Shown here: positions 1-12,345 of the stretch, in pieces
How the letters are laid out: every line of letters begins with the position of its first letter
Position numbering within the stretch: the stretch's first letter is position 1
DNA from: Plotosus lineatus
Lineage: Eukaryota > Chordata > Actinopteri > Siluriformes > Plotosidae
NCBI GenBank assembly: GCA_024760905.1
Contig: CM045734.1
Coordinates: 36,726,064 to 36,790,063, forward strand
Direction: 5' to 3'
DNA: 64,000 nucleotides
Notes under the pieces: model-generated
Told to the model about the DNA's origin: nothing
Databases searched by the model: none
Seen by the model: the letters and a program-made list of their open reading frames with translations, nothing else
Position numbers and translations under genes: made by a program

Positions 1-1439
1 TCTATATAATAGGCCAAGTCCTCGATATGGGGCAGAACCGGGATCTTCCCACACACTGCTCATGGAAGGTCCAACTTTCAACTTTTCATCTGTTCAGATT
101 CTGCAGGTTTTCTCAAGAACAAAAACGATCTGCAGATGAGTAACAAGTCCTGGAGAACAGATGCAGGCGCACTGAGCACTGTATTATTAAAAGCATTTAT
201 TCTGCAAAGGCGATTTGTTGCAGGCAGATTAAAATTAAAATTAAAAGAAAATGAGGTCATAAAAACGTAACGTGACGTCATGGACAATCCAAAAAGAGAT
301 CAGAATGAGTTTCATAAATTACACTTCCGCCAGTCAGAGTGAGTTTCAAACGAACTGCATTCGTTTCTTTTTTTGTTTGTTTTTCTTTTAGAATTTTTTT
401 TTTTAAAGAGGCAAGACAAATAAAACCATTTTACAAGATGAATAAAAGTCAATATACTTTTTTAATAATCAGTGCATCCATTCAAATCAAAGGTAGAAAT
501 CACTCGATTAAAAATAAAACTGATTGATGACGTACACAGAAAACATTAGATTTTGGTTCAAGGTTGCACTTCTTGCTTGTGATCAACTGATGGCTTTGTT
601 GAATGTATTAGTAAAGGAAAAGGAAAAAAAAAAGAAAATAGTGTCTGTTTATTTTAAGGCAGCAATAAAGCTTAGATTTTTCTATTTAGCTGCAATACAC
701 AACCACTTGCAATTTCATACTAGATTAAACATGTTGTTTCCAAAACACTAAAAGTAGTTTCATTTTTTTTAAAAGACATGTTACTGCTTTTCTCAGCATC
801 ATTCATTTACTTTGGGTAGAAATTTGTAATTTGGTAAAATTTATTAAAATATGCAAATTGTGCTTACAAATATTCAACAGCTCATCATCAAAGATAAAAA
901 TGTGGTAATTCTTTGAGATGACGGGGGTGATGTACTGTCATGTCTGAGTGACAGCTTAAGCCTCGCCCAATACCACATTGTTCTGTTTTGTCTTTTGTTA
1001 ATGGCAAAAAAAACAACAAAAAAAACAAAAAAAAACAACCCTGACATTATTGCGCTTTAGCAAAAGCAGCGGATGTCAGTGTGATGCTGAACTGTGTGAG
1101 ACTTGCCATGCATGCAAGAAAAAAGGCATGTAAAACATTTTTTAAAACTTCTTTCATCATTTAGAAAGTGAGAAACCTTCATTTTGCTGGCAGAACGGGA
1201 AAAGTCAGGTATTTCAGAAAAAAAAAAAAAAAAAAAATCTTAAAAGAGTATATGGCTTAAAATACCAACTGATAGAAGGATCTGTTATTTCTGATCAAAT
1301 CTATCAATATGTTTTCATTTGATTTATGCTGAATGTAAAGAATACATGGACTTTAAGAATGCCACACAGATTTTTTTCCAGGTATTTCAGAATAGCTTCT
1401 TTCAGAGAAGGCCGGCAGCGTGCTAAATGTAAAACCGAT

Positions 1440-1470
<31 letters not shown>

Positions 1471-1830
1471 ATAAAAGAAGAAATCAGCAGTTCAGGGTTA
1501 AAGTAGCCTAAATGGTGCAGTGGGTTAAACCTGTGGCGGAATTAAAAGTGTGTCAGGACACATACAGGTCGTGTGCTGTGTCACCGAACAACCCTAATAT
1601 GGCCACCAAACCCACATTGTAGCCCAGGGGGAGGCACAATAAGTATCTATTGCTTTGATAGTTGTGTAATGCAGGATGGTATTCTGGGGGATATACGTTG
1701 ACCTCAAGCTGTAAGGCATCAGAGAAGGAGGGCTGACTGCAGGATTACCTTTAAAAGCATTAAAAGCAAAATTATTCAACAGAGAAAAAAACGGCTTGAC
1801 CAGGAAGGTCTAATGCTATTTGTCGGTTTT
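1..1830 (-). other. fam172a 3' UTR and downstream flank
   Basis: This stretch follows the fam172a stop codon in the minus direction and contains no supportable gene. The first AATAAA hexamer on the minus strand after the stop lies at 840-845, which would give a 3' UTR of about 1 kb. Two more occur at 648-653 and 196-201. Homopolymer A tracts on the plus strand lie near 1221-1237 and 1441-1465. Which poly(A) site is used cannot be decided from sequence alone. Confidence 0.4.
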
Positions 1831-2138
1831 CTATAACTCATCATGTTTGGTGTGTTTTGGTGTAGTCACTGTGGTGGAGCCAACTTCATCTTCCTCCTTT
1901 CGCTCCTCCTTCTGGTCCCGCCTCTGCTCTTCTTTTTGCTCCTCCTTCTGTTTCTCCCCCTGCCCTTCCTTTTGCTCCTCCTTCTGCTTCTCCCCCTGCC
2001 CTTCTTTTTGCTCCCTCTTCTTCTCCTCCACTTTGCCCTCGTCCCCATCCTCCTCCATTTGTGCCTGGAGATGTTCATTGAAGAATCGGAAGATGGACTT
2101 GAAGCTGTTCCACGAGGTCAGCTCATGCCTTTCAGTGC
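1831..2138 (-). CDS. fam172a: fam172a (arb2a) terminal coding exon
   Basis: Last coding exon of the Arb2-family protein FAM172A/ARB2A, reported as a cotranscriptional and alternative-splicing regulator; the human protein is about 416 residues and ends in an ER-retention-like HEEL. The minus-strand acceptor is TTTGCAG before GCACTGAAAGG. With the last G of the preceding exon it rebuilds Gly (phase 1), giving SAG-TERHELTSW, the sequence I recognise from the family. The exon codes 102 residues after the split codon. A conserved block (TERHELTSW, SIFRFF) is followed by about 50 residues rich in K, E and Q with a tandem 12-residue unit (KEGQGEKQKEEQ, two copies plus a partial), then ends TKHDEL-stop (TAG at 1831-1833). 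HDEL is a canonical ER retrieval signal. The charged repeat is longer than the human tail. Reading frames on the opposite strand here are shadows. Confidence 0.93.
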
Positions 2139-2141
2139 CTG

Positions 2142-5100
2142 CAAACATGTACATGCAAATTATAATGAGTAATGTATATGTAAGGTTTATGCATTACTAT
2201 CATTAGCACTGTATAGGAATCATAGCTCACCTGTTATAAAGTAACCGAAAGCTAAAGATCTGCCTTAAAAAAAAAAAAAAAAAAAAAAACCCACACAGGA
2301 TCATTCAAAAGTTTGGACACATTTATTCATTGTTACTGAAATAAAATGTGGGCCGACTAGATATGTAGAGTAAAATTAAGACTTGAATTCTTTCAGGATT
2401 TTTCTAACATCCCAACTGTGCGTTCGAATGTAATCTTCCTATTCGCTACTGCTTCAATTTTTAATCATTACTGAAGGGAGTGAGAGAAAAGGTACACTCG
2501 GATGAATCAAAATCTTGATCCGAATCACGCTTCATTCCACCGGACTGCACCAGATACTCCAATAACGCTCAACCAAATGTGCCACATAGTTCATTGAAAC
2601 CTGTAGCTGTGCAGCTTTGTGTACTTTGTGCCACACTCGTGCATTTGCCGAGTAGAAAGATCACATTTGCTGCCTAAAATCTTCTGCCTCTTGCGGCATT
2701 GCAATAACATTTTCTTTAACACATCATCTCAATTAAAAAAAAAAAAAAAAAAAAATTGAGGCCAGATGACTTTGCCAGATGCTAAGCTACCATTTGAATA
2801 AATATCCTGGGTACTGCATTTTGCTCTAAATTTCTTCAAATGCTATTTACAGTTAAACATCACGTCCTTGGTGTATTTAATCCTGTGAAAAATGACTGAC
2901 TGCACATCTGAATGAGTTCAGACAGGATTTCATCAGATTTTAAAAAGCTACAATTGCGAGCCCCACCTCTATCCCTACCATTAACCTTTGCGACCTTGTC
3001 TTTTTTTTTGTTTGTTTTTTAATGAGAAACACTTGGAAGGCTACTCTATAATAAAACCATGGCATTTTAAAATACTGTATGTTTTCAAACGTATCCTCGA
3101 CGGATTACCTGCGAGCTCGCGGTCTTCAGGTTATTGATCAGGATATCGAATCCATTCGTTTTAGTAAAATGCACGCCGTTCATATTATGCATCGCGCTGT
3201 GAGGTAAACAGGACGGTACACAGCAGATAAACAGTTTTTATAAGTAATGAACTGAGTAACCAACAGATAAATGATCTACCACCTATGCACATTACTACAG
3301 CGTCGAGAAAAAGTTTGAAGTGAGATTTTGTTCAGTGAAGAGCTTGACAACTTATGCTTCTTTACAGGCATGTCAATCAGCCAATTACACTCCGCTACAG
3401 ACAGCCCTATCTGCACCGCACATCATTATACCTGATTTCATGTTGGTTTTAGAGATTTATCAGATTTTGGCTCCGACTCCTGGAAGTACTAAACACAAGA
3501 GCTTGTGCTGTATCGTGTTCTATATCGTCTTTCTGGCTTTTCCACTTATTAAGATGTATGCGCCGTGGTGAACAATGGAAGCACTGACCACCAGCATTGG
3601 AGGATTGAGTGTTCTCTCCTGTGACTAAGGCACAGCTATCAACTCATCCACAGAAAGGCTCAGTTTCTGCCTTTCGCCGCAGGTTAAAGAATTCCCATGT
3701 TCAGGTCACTGGGCTCTGGAGGACTGACATGTATACCCCAAGTCCTTAAGGTACCTCCCTATGAAAGACCTCAAAGAGTTGATTTTCTATCGGAGTCTGA
3801 GCAATACGTCCGTCAGGATGTTTGTTGTAATTTCAATATCGTGATGTATTTCAATAATTCTTTAACCAACCCCCCCCCCCCCCCCATCATATTATTGATA
3901 TTGTTTTCCCAATCTAATTTCCCCAACAGCAGCATTCTCTGTGTATTATAGCGAGGGGCAGGCTTGCGATATCATTCTTGTGCAGTTGTTCTTCTTTCCT
4001 GTGCATTACCTGCCCGCCGGGATACAATTAAAAAGCAGCTCTCAGGCCCATGCCAAAAGAGTTCTCAAATGGCCACGATACTGACCTCCATGTTTATTAG
4101 ATTGACCTTTGTCTGTCCAGTATTGATGAAGATAGCTGTGGCAAGAAGGGAAAGGTGTGCTTGTGTTTGTGTATCTGTTTTTTTTCTCCCCCCCCCCCCC
4201 TAGCTTGGCAAGTGATCAGTACTTCAGGTCAAGTTTACGAAACTGGCAATCAGGGAGTCAATAACTCCTGCCCAAACAATCTCTTTACGTGTGTAGGTCC
4301 TGGCACAACACACCACTGGGGAAGACGACATCGCCTTCACTGCTCTTACTAATAATTTATACCCAATTTAAAGCACACAGCCTCCAATTGCTCTTCCTTC
4401 CCCTCCAACCAACCCTTACGTCTCTTTCTCTCACCTTCTCTCCCCATTCAGGAGTTATTAATGGCGAGGGCTTGCTTTCTGTTACCTTGAACCAGCGATG
4501 AACTCGTGAGCAGTGAAAGCGTCTCACACTAATCCTGGCTATGGGGTCAGTAGTGGTGTGTCTCCAAGCAGATATGCAAATGATCCCGTTCCCTCCAGCA
4601 ACCCTGTGGGAGCTCCGCCTTCTCCGGTGACATCACCTTGTACACAACGGCTTAAGAGCATGCTTCACTAATAGGCTTTTATTACACCAACGTGCTATCT
4701 CCAAATTGCCAAGTTGGATCAAATGAAAGTAGTGTATGTGTGGATTACACTTACTCACTTAGGCACTGAAAAGGTAATGACAACTTGACAACCAGGTGCA
4801 GCCAAGAGACAAATTAAATTAATACTGTACTATTAAAAGATGCAGCCAGAGATGATCATGTTTCAATGGAAAGACTGGCATCTGTCTCGAAGAAAGAACG
4901 ATGATGGGCCCTCTGAAATTGTCCAGGAAATCTATTTTTCAGGAGAATTGTTTTTTCAGAATCTGTCAGCTCTTGGAGGATATAAATGATAAATTCCATG
5001 CTCATAAGTACAAATACATTTTTAAAAAATTACTATGAACTATCTGAGAAAACATAAATCATTTCCTCTATTAGCAACTCAGGAAAAATTATATATATAT

Positions 5101-5464
5101 ATATAAAAAAAAAATTTATTTGATTAGATTTATTCTCTGTTTATTTATTAAAGTATACTGCCCTTACACAAGAGATGAATGTTGGGAAACGTGAGGACAT
5201 GTATGTTACATTCAACTAAACCTTTAATTATTACTTTTTTTTTTTAAATTTAATGAAAGCTTGTTCAGTAATGACTGAACAGAATGGCATCCACGGCACT
5301 GCAAACATTAAGAAAATGAGTATTTTCCTTAAAAAAAATTGTATTACTTATGCCTGATAAAATGGTGGAAATGTGTAAATAAAAACAGATCTCACATAGA
5401 TAACAGCAACGGCGTGTGATTGTTACGATAGGTATAATTACACTTTCCCATCATAAGCAAGACA
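2142..5464. other. unique intronic sequence
   Basis: No transposon or gene was recognised in this stretch. It holds poly(A) tracts near 2266-2290 and 2733-2756, poly(C) runs at 3870-3885 and 4188-4200 and a short (TA)n at about 5090-5104. Short reading frames are uninformative. Confidence 0.6.
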
Positions 5465-6575
5465 CAATCTTGACTGAAGGAAATCTATCAACTGATGATT
5501 CCAACTCCAAGCCTGGCAGAAAATATAAAAATGTGCCGACTCTAATTATCTCCATCTGTAGTGTGCCAGTCAAACCAGTCTCTTAACAGATTAAACAAGA
5601 GTTTCATTTATTTTCTGAACTGTTGGCTCTAATTAGGAGGCATTTTGATGTCACAATGACACAGAATCTGCAAAAACAACGACACCTTTGATTCCAGTAC
5701 AAACACGTAAACATAAAAACAATAAGAAAAATAAATAAATAAAAACAAACAAAGCCTGCATTGTCTCACGAGTGTTTCGTTTTCCCTTACTTCGTTCTTT
5801 AAAACTAAAGAATTCCTAAAGAACTCTCAAACCATCAACACTTATTTGTCCTGAACACTTTTAGATGAGATACAGTATATGAAAGACAAAGCATGTCGGC
5901 CCATACGTAGTGCGGCCCGTAAGAGGACATGAGGACAAAGACACCACCGCATAGCTGCTGTCAGCATTCCGTGATGCTTGGCATTTGATGTTTTCTCCAC
6001 CGCATGCCTTGGACATGGAAAAGGGGATCCGAGTGCATTTGTCCTGCGGACTAATGAGGTGAGAACAGGTGCCAGTGTTACCACACACCGGACTAACCGG
6101 CATCTTGGTAATGAAGAACATTACTTATGAGTCATAAGACAAATAATAAAATGTATATTTATTCTATGCAACGCAACAACAAAATAATGCCCCTGCATCC
6201 CGCTTCTCTCTCTTCGCTGCCAATGCCAAGAGCACTTATTACAATTATTACTGTAGTGACAAAAGCCTGTCATGTTTCTATTCAATGTAATTAAATTAAT
6301 GAATGAAAAAAATATCTACACACAATCACAGATGCAGAGCAGAAATTCCGTAAACACAAGAACCGACAACACAAATACAGCACTTGTCCACTAGAGGAAG
6401 AATGTGGAGTGATGCCCCCCCTCCCCCCCCCAGCCTCTTCTCATTACTTTTAAGTATTGTTGTTCCTGGAGAAAACAGAACTCATTATACAATCACAAAC
6501 GGTAAAAATGAATGAGTTTAAAGCATTTTATAGACGGATCATGTTCAAGTCCGCACTACAACGTGTGATGTTTCT
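5465..6575. repeat. diverged segmental duplication, copy 1
   Basis: This block shares collinear similarity with 7550-8840 in the same orientation. Matching landmarks include the segment around 5530-5660 (with 7680-7810), 5967-6115 (with 8224-8365, the closest part) and 6220-6570 (with 8500-8830). The offset drifts between about 2150 and 2280 bp, so both copies have gained indels. No known transposon is recognised inside, and the duplicated part lacks an intact shared reading frame beyond about 60 codons. Confidence 0.75.
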
Positions 6576-6672
6576 AACAGAACAAACAATGGAATAATTC
6601 AATACTGTTACATATCGTGTCCGTGAAGTTCCTGCTTTGTGTATATTTGATGTTCAAACATGATGTTTCCCG

Positions 6673-6673
<1 letters not shown>

Positions 6674-6723
<50 letters not shown>

Positions 6724-6730
6724 TGTGTGT
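6674..6730. repeat. (GT)n microsatellite
   Basis: About 28 GT units with a GC interruption near the right end, seen directly. It lies between the two copies of the segmental duplication. Confidence 0.95.
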
Positions 6731-7084
6731 CTCTAATGGTGCTGGATTTGTGTTCAATTTCGGTTTTTATGTTCTTTTTAATTGTACGTAACTGCCTTGA
6801 CTTTGTGACAAAATTGGACGTGAGACCATCAGAACACAAAAGATAGTGCAGCTTCTCCTGTCTGATGATTTGAGATACAATACTGACATATTCAAATCAC
6901 ACCAAATATAAAAATCACACTTGTTGCCTGATTTTCTTTTATGGAATTATTCATTCATCCAAAAGCAGATCTGATGTATAGTGGAAGTGATGTCTCATGT
7001 CTAACTGACAATTTTACTGGATTCCTTTCAGTATAACCTAGTAATTCCCTTACCTTTATGAAACAGCCTTGAAACACACACACG

Positions 7085-7085
7085 A

Positions 7086-7113
<28 letters not shown>
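7085..7113. repeat. (CA)n microsatellite
   Basis: Short CA repeat of about 14 units, seen directly. Confidence 0.9.
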
Positions 7114-7117
<4 letters not shown>

Positions 7118-7181
7118 AAGGTTGTTATGACACATTAAAGAAGACTGGGCTTGTGCTGGCCATGTCCTATACCCCCTTTAG

Positions 7182-7527
7182 TTCAGTTCATTTTCTGTAA
7201 CCACTTCATCCTAATTAGGGTCGCGGGGAGGCTGGTGCCCATCCCAGCCAACTCAGGGCGAGGGCAGAGTACACCCTGGACATCTCGCCAGGCCATCGCA
7301 GGGCGGAAACACGCTGACGGCTTTGCAGTCTACTCTTGTCGAAAGTCAGCAATGGTTCTTTTACATGCCTCACATCATAGACAGTGAGAGACATGGCCGG
7401 CCTTTGATAACCCAGTTAGCTGCACTGGGGGGGGGACAGTGACAACCTTGTGGAGAGTGGGACTCGAACCCCCAACCTTTGGATCAGCGATCTGGCGCCT
7501 TATACCACTAGACCACCACTGCCCTGC
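7182..7527 (-). mobile_element. tRNA-derived SINE, full length with 12-bp TSD
   Basis: On the minus strand this begins with a tRNA-like head containing an A box (TGGTCTAGTGG) and a perfect B box (GGTTCGAGTCC). A core follows (AAAAGAACCATTGCTGACTT, AAGCCGTCAGCGTGTTTC), and the tail reads CCCCGCGACCCTAATTAGGA and ends in GTTACAGAAAATGAA. The copy is flanked by perfect 12-bp direct repeats TACCCCCTTTAG at 7170-7181 and 7528-7539, a target-site duplication. This is the best reference copy of the family in the window ('tail type 1'). It is presumably moved by a LINE with the matching tail, which was not found here. Confidence 0.92.
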
Positions 7528-7549
7528 TACCCCCTTTAGATTAATGATA

Positions 7550-8840
7550 ATAATCCTGACTGAACATAAATTGTTAGCTGACTATGAGGAAAGTCAATAG
7601 TAACGGTACTCTTGCAAATATGGCTAAAATCCTGGCAAAATAAATAAATAAATAAAATTAATAAAAAAATAAAATTAAAAAAAATGTGCTGACTGTAATT
7701 AGCCTCCATCTGTAGCATGCCAGTCAAACCTGTCTCTTAATTGATGAAACACGACTGGCATATTTCATTTAATTTTCAAAACTGTTGGCTCTCATTAGGG
7801 GGCATTTTGATATGCCATAATTACACTGCTGTTGCAAAATAATGGCACATTTAACTCTAATAATTACAGAAACAACCAAATGTGAAAGAATGATATGCAT
7901 CTATTAACAAAATCATAATTTTTTAAACATTACAAGCAAAGTTGGGCAATCTATACCAGCACAAATGTACTTACAATAACTAGTGAAAAAAATAATCAAC
8001 ACAGGGCTACAGCAATATAACTATAATGAATCACATTCAAGTCGACAACACGTTTTGATGTGCTACGAAAGGCGAAGTGCGTCAGGAGATTACTCCATAA
8101 GGAGCGGTGCTGGACCGGAGAGCTACAGTAACATGCTCCATAAGGGAACACAAGGACAGAGAATCCACCACATAGCTGCTGTCAGTGACCCTGTTAGTAT
8201 TCAAGTTGAACGTATTACAGCAGCATTCCGTGATGCTTGGCATTTGATGTTTTCTCCACCACATGCCTTGGACAAGGAAAAGGGGATCTGAGTGCATTTG
8301 TCCTGCGGACTAATGAGGTGAGAACAGGTGTCAGTGTTACCACACACCGGACTAACATGTAATTTGGTAATGAAGAATGTAAAGCTGAAGACTATGAAAT
8401 GATTAATCAAATATATTTATGCCATTAACACCATCTAACACTGCTGCCCCCCAAATTGCAAACAAAGTTCTCCCCCATGATGTTTCTCACTGCACTGGTA
8501 ATGCCAAGAGCACTTATTAAAATTATTACTGTAGTGACAAAAGCCTGTCACGATTCTATTCTGTGTAATTAAATTAATCTACGAAAAAATGTACACACAA
8601 CTGCGGAGACAAAGAAGGAGCTCCATAAACACAAGCACCGACAACACAAATACCACACATGTCCATGTGAGGATGGATGTGTTGTGATGTCCCCCCACTG
8701 CCTCTTCTCATTACTTTACTTATTATTGTTCTTGGAGAAAACAGAACTCATTATGCAATCAGAAATTGGAAAGATGAATGAGTTTAAAGCATTTTAAACA
8801 GAGAGTGTGTTAACATTAGTGCTACACGGTGAACGTTCTA
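7550..8840. repeat. diverged segmental duplication, copy 2
   Basis: Second copy of the block described at 5465-6575. Relative to copy 1 it carries about 38 extra bases near 8185-8222, bounded by CAG at both ends, consistent with a microhomology deletion in copy 1. An A/T-rich (AAATA)-like stretch at 7635-7684 interrupts its left part. Confidence 0.75.
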
Positions 8841-9352
8841 ATAGTAACATGTGGAGCACAGTCCAGCCATGTGTGTGTCAGGATCCAGTGTCAGCGTCCA
8901 CCAAGGTCTAATAAGGGACACCTAAAGTTCTGGCAGTGTGTGACGGGAAGGTTCCAGCTAGTGGCCTTGATATTTCAACAGCTGTGATATCTGGGGTTCC
9001 TGCAGTAAGTGTCTCAGATGACCCTCTTCTAGCATCGTAAACCGGTTGCTTGTCCTGGGCGAGAACACTTTCCCCACTCTTCATCAGTAAGCATGCTGCA
9101 TCCACTGTTACTATGGCAACATGGAATGCTGATGTCCAGTCAGCCATGTTTTTTCTAGCCCATTCAACAGATTATTAAAGGGACATTAATGGACTGTGCA
9201 CATTTAGTCATTATATTTTCATGTAAATAACAGAAATTAATCAGCCATTTTATCTTTATTTATAAGAAATTGCACTAAACAAACAAAATAAAAGACTACA
9301 TTTTTAAATCTGCAGTTATGACTAGATAAGCATTTCTGATTCTCCAAACAGT
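8841..9352. other. unique intronic sequence
   Basis: No repeat family or gene was recognised in this stretch. Confidence 0.5.
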
Positions 9353-9612
9353 GTGGTTCAAATAGTGCATGTCCCAGAGGATCCAAGTGTGTTCTCCCTT
9401 GAGGCTCCAGTAGTGCATGTCCCTGAGATTTCAGCAATGTACGTCCCTAAGGGTTCAACAATGTGATCTTGAGTTACACAGACCTTGTGGGTCCATGGGA
9501 GCCAAACAGGGTGCATGGCACTTCTGTGAGATTCCAGCAGTGTATGTCCCTACAGTTCCAGCAGATGTGCCCCTGAGGTTTAGGCAGTGTATTCCTGAGG
9601 TGTCCCCTGAGT
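9353..9612. repeat. degenerate minisatellite
   Basis: Imperfect units of about 24-30 bp share the core CAGTGTATGTCCCTGAGG with variants such as AGTGCATGTCCC and CAATGTACGTCCCTAAGG. At least six units are recognisable. One segment (9432-9532) is repeated almost exactly at 10229-10329. Confidence 0.65.
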
Positions 9613-9876
9613 CTGTAGTTTCTTTATTTGTAAATGGCTGTAAGTATACAGTTGGAATAGGGACACTACAGTGTTGTATATAGTTGAGCAGAAAGTGACA
9701 GAAAGGACATTTTGTCCAGTGGAAAATTTTGAGATTGGGTTATGCAAAATCAGACTGATGTCTTTGCACAACACAGACACGTCTCTTAGTAAAAATAAAT
9801 TTGCTGACTAGATGATGCACAAATGGAAACCGTGGTACCTTAGTGTCTTAACTGGTCAGTAAAATGATAGAAAGTT

Positions 9877-10025
<149 letters not shown>

Positions 10026-10228
10026 ACAGATAGATGTATGTGTGTATACACACACAGAGACTACATATACAGAAACATTTACCTAAATACATACATACAC
10101 AGTACATATATACTGTACTGTACATACATAGTAGGTATAAAAAAGCCACCATCTTTCAGTATATTTTTTGTTGCTTGACAGCCTGCAATTAAGCCAGAAA
10201 TATCTTTTACAGCTATATTGACCCAGTG

Positions 10229-10329
10229 CAGCAATGTACGTCCCTAAGGGTTCAACAATGTGATCTTGAGTTACACAAACCTTGAGGGTCCATGGGAGTC
10301 CAACAGGGTGCATGGTACTTCTGTGAGAT
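10229..10329. repeat. second copy of a 101-bp minisatellite segment
   Basis: It matches 9432-9532 over 101 bp with about five substitutions and no indel, in the same orientation and 797 bp away, across the (CA)n(TA)n tract. It stops abruptly at a TA tract that precedes the pogo-like element. Confidence 0.85.
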
Positions 10330-10346
10330 ATATATATGTATATATA

Positions 10347-11442
<1,096 letters not shown>

Positions 11443-11471
11443 TCTTCTTCTTTTCCTTTCGGCTTTTCCCT

Positions 11472-12335
11472 TCAGGGATCGCCACAGCGAATCATCTGCC
11501 TCCATCTCACCCTATCCTTTGCATCTTCTACTCTTACACTAACGACCTTCATGTCCTCCTTCACCACATCCATGAATCGTCTCTTTGGTCTTCCTCTAGG
11601 CCTTTTGCCTGGTAGTTCAAGCCTCAGCATCCTACTGCCAATATACTCACTATCCCTCCTCTGTACATGTCCAAACCATCTCAATCTAGCCTCTCTGACT
11701 TTGTCTCCAAAACGTCTTACATGCGCTGTCCCTCTGATGTGCTCATTCCTAATCCTATCCATCCTCGTTACTCCCAAAGAGAACCTCAACATTTTCATCT
11801 CTGCTACCTCCAGCTCTGCCTCCTGTCTTTTCCCCAGGGCCACTGTTTCTAACCCATACAACATCGTTGGCCTCAACACCATCTTGTACACTTTTCCTTT
11901 CATTCTTGCCGATACCTTCCTATCACACATCACACCGGACACTTTTCTCCAACCATTCGAACCTGCCTGCACACGCTTCTTCACCTCTTTTCCACACTCT
12001 CCATTGCTCTGGATTGTTGAGCCTAAGTACTTAAAATCCTCCACCTTTCTTATCTCTGTTCCCTGTAATCTCACCGTTCCTCTTGGGTCCTTGTCATTCA
12101 TGCACATGTATTCTGTCTTACTGAGGCTAATCTTCATTCCCCTTCTTTCCAGGGCATACCTCCACCTCTCTAGATTTTCCTGCACTTGTTCTCTGCTCTC
12201 ACTACAGATCACAATGTCATCTGCAAACATCATAGTCCATGGGGAATCTTGTCTAACCTCGTCTGTCAGCCTGTCCATCACCATAGCAAACAAGAAGGGG
12301 CTGAGAGCTGACCCTTGATGCAGTCCCACCTCCAC
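11472..12335 (-). pseudogene. RTE LINE reverse transcriptase, C-terminal part
   Basis: The segment reads EVGLHQGSALSPFLFA, then MMFADDIVICSES (the YXDD-type catalytic box, at about 12216-12227), then the thumb region. It ends with RWFGHVQRRD and LPGKRPRGRPKRR before the stop. The sequence between GDVQS (about 12346) and EEFKVEVGL is missing. In intact RTE proteins about 120 residues lie there, including the first palm Asp, so the deletion removes the fingers and part of the palm. The initial Met is internal. Confidence 0.85.
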
Positions 12336-12345
12336 CTTGAACTCT

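Noticed and set aside
1820..2206. Long plus-strand reading frames opposite the last fam172a exon
   Set aside because: They are Ser/Phe/Cys- or Leu-rich shadows of the purine-rich minus-strand repeat. The minus frame has splice sites, matching phase and recognised family residues.
5861..6121. Cysteine-containing frame shared in part with 8201-8410 on the minus strand
   Set aside because: About 47 residues are similar in both duplicates, but the similarity follows from the DNA duplication. Changes are not concentrated at silent sites, and no family or splice context is recognised.
7440..7527. tRNA gene
   Set aside because: The A and B boxes belong to SINE heads that lack a complete cloverleaf and occur in several retroposed copies with tails and TSDs.
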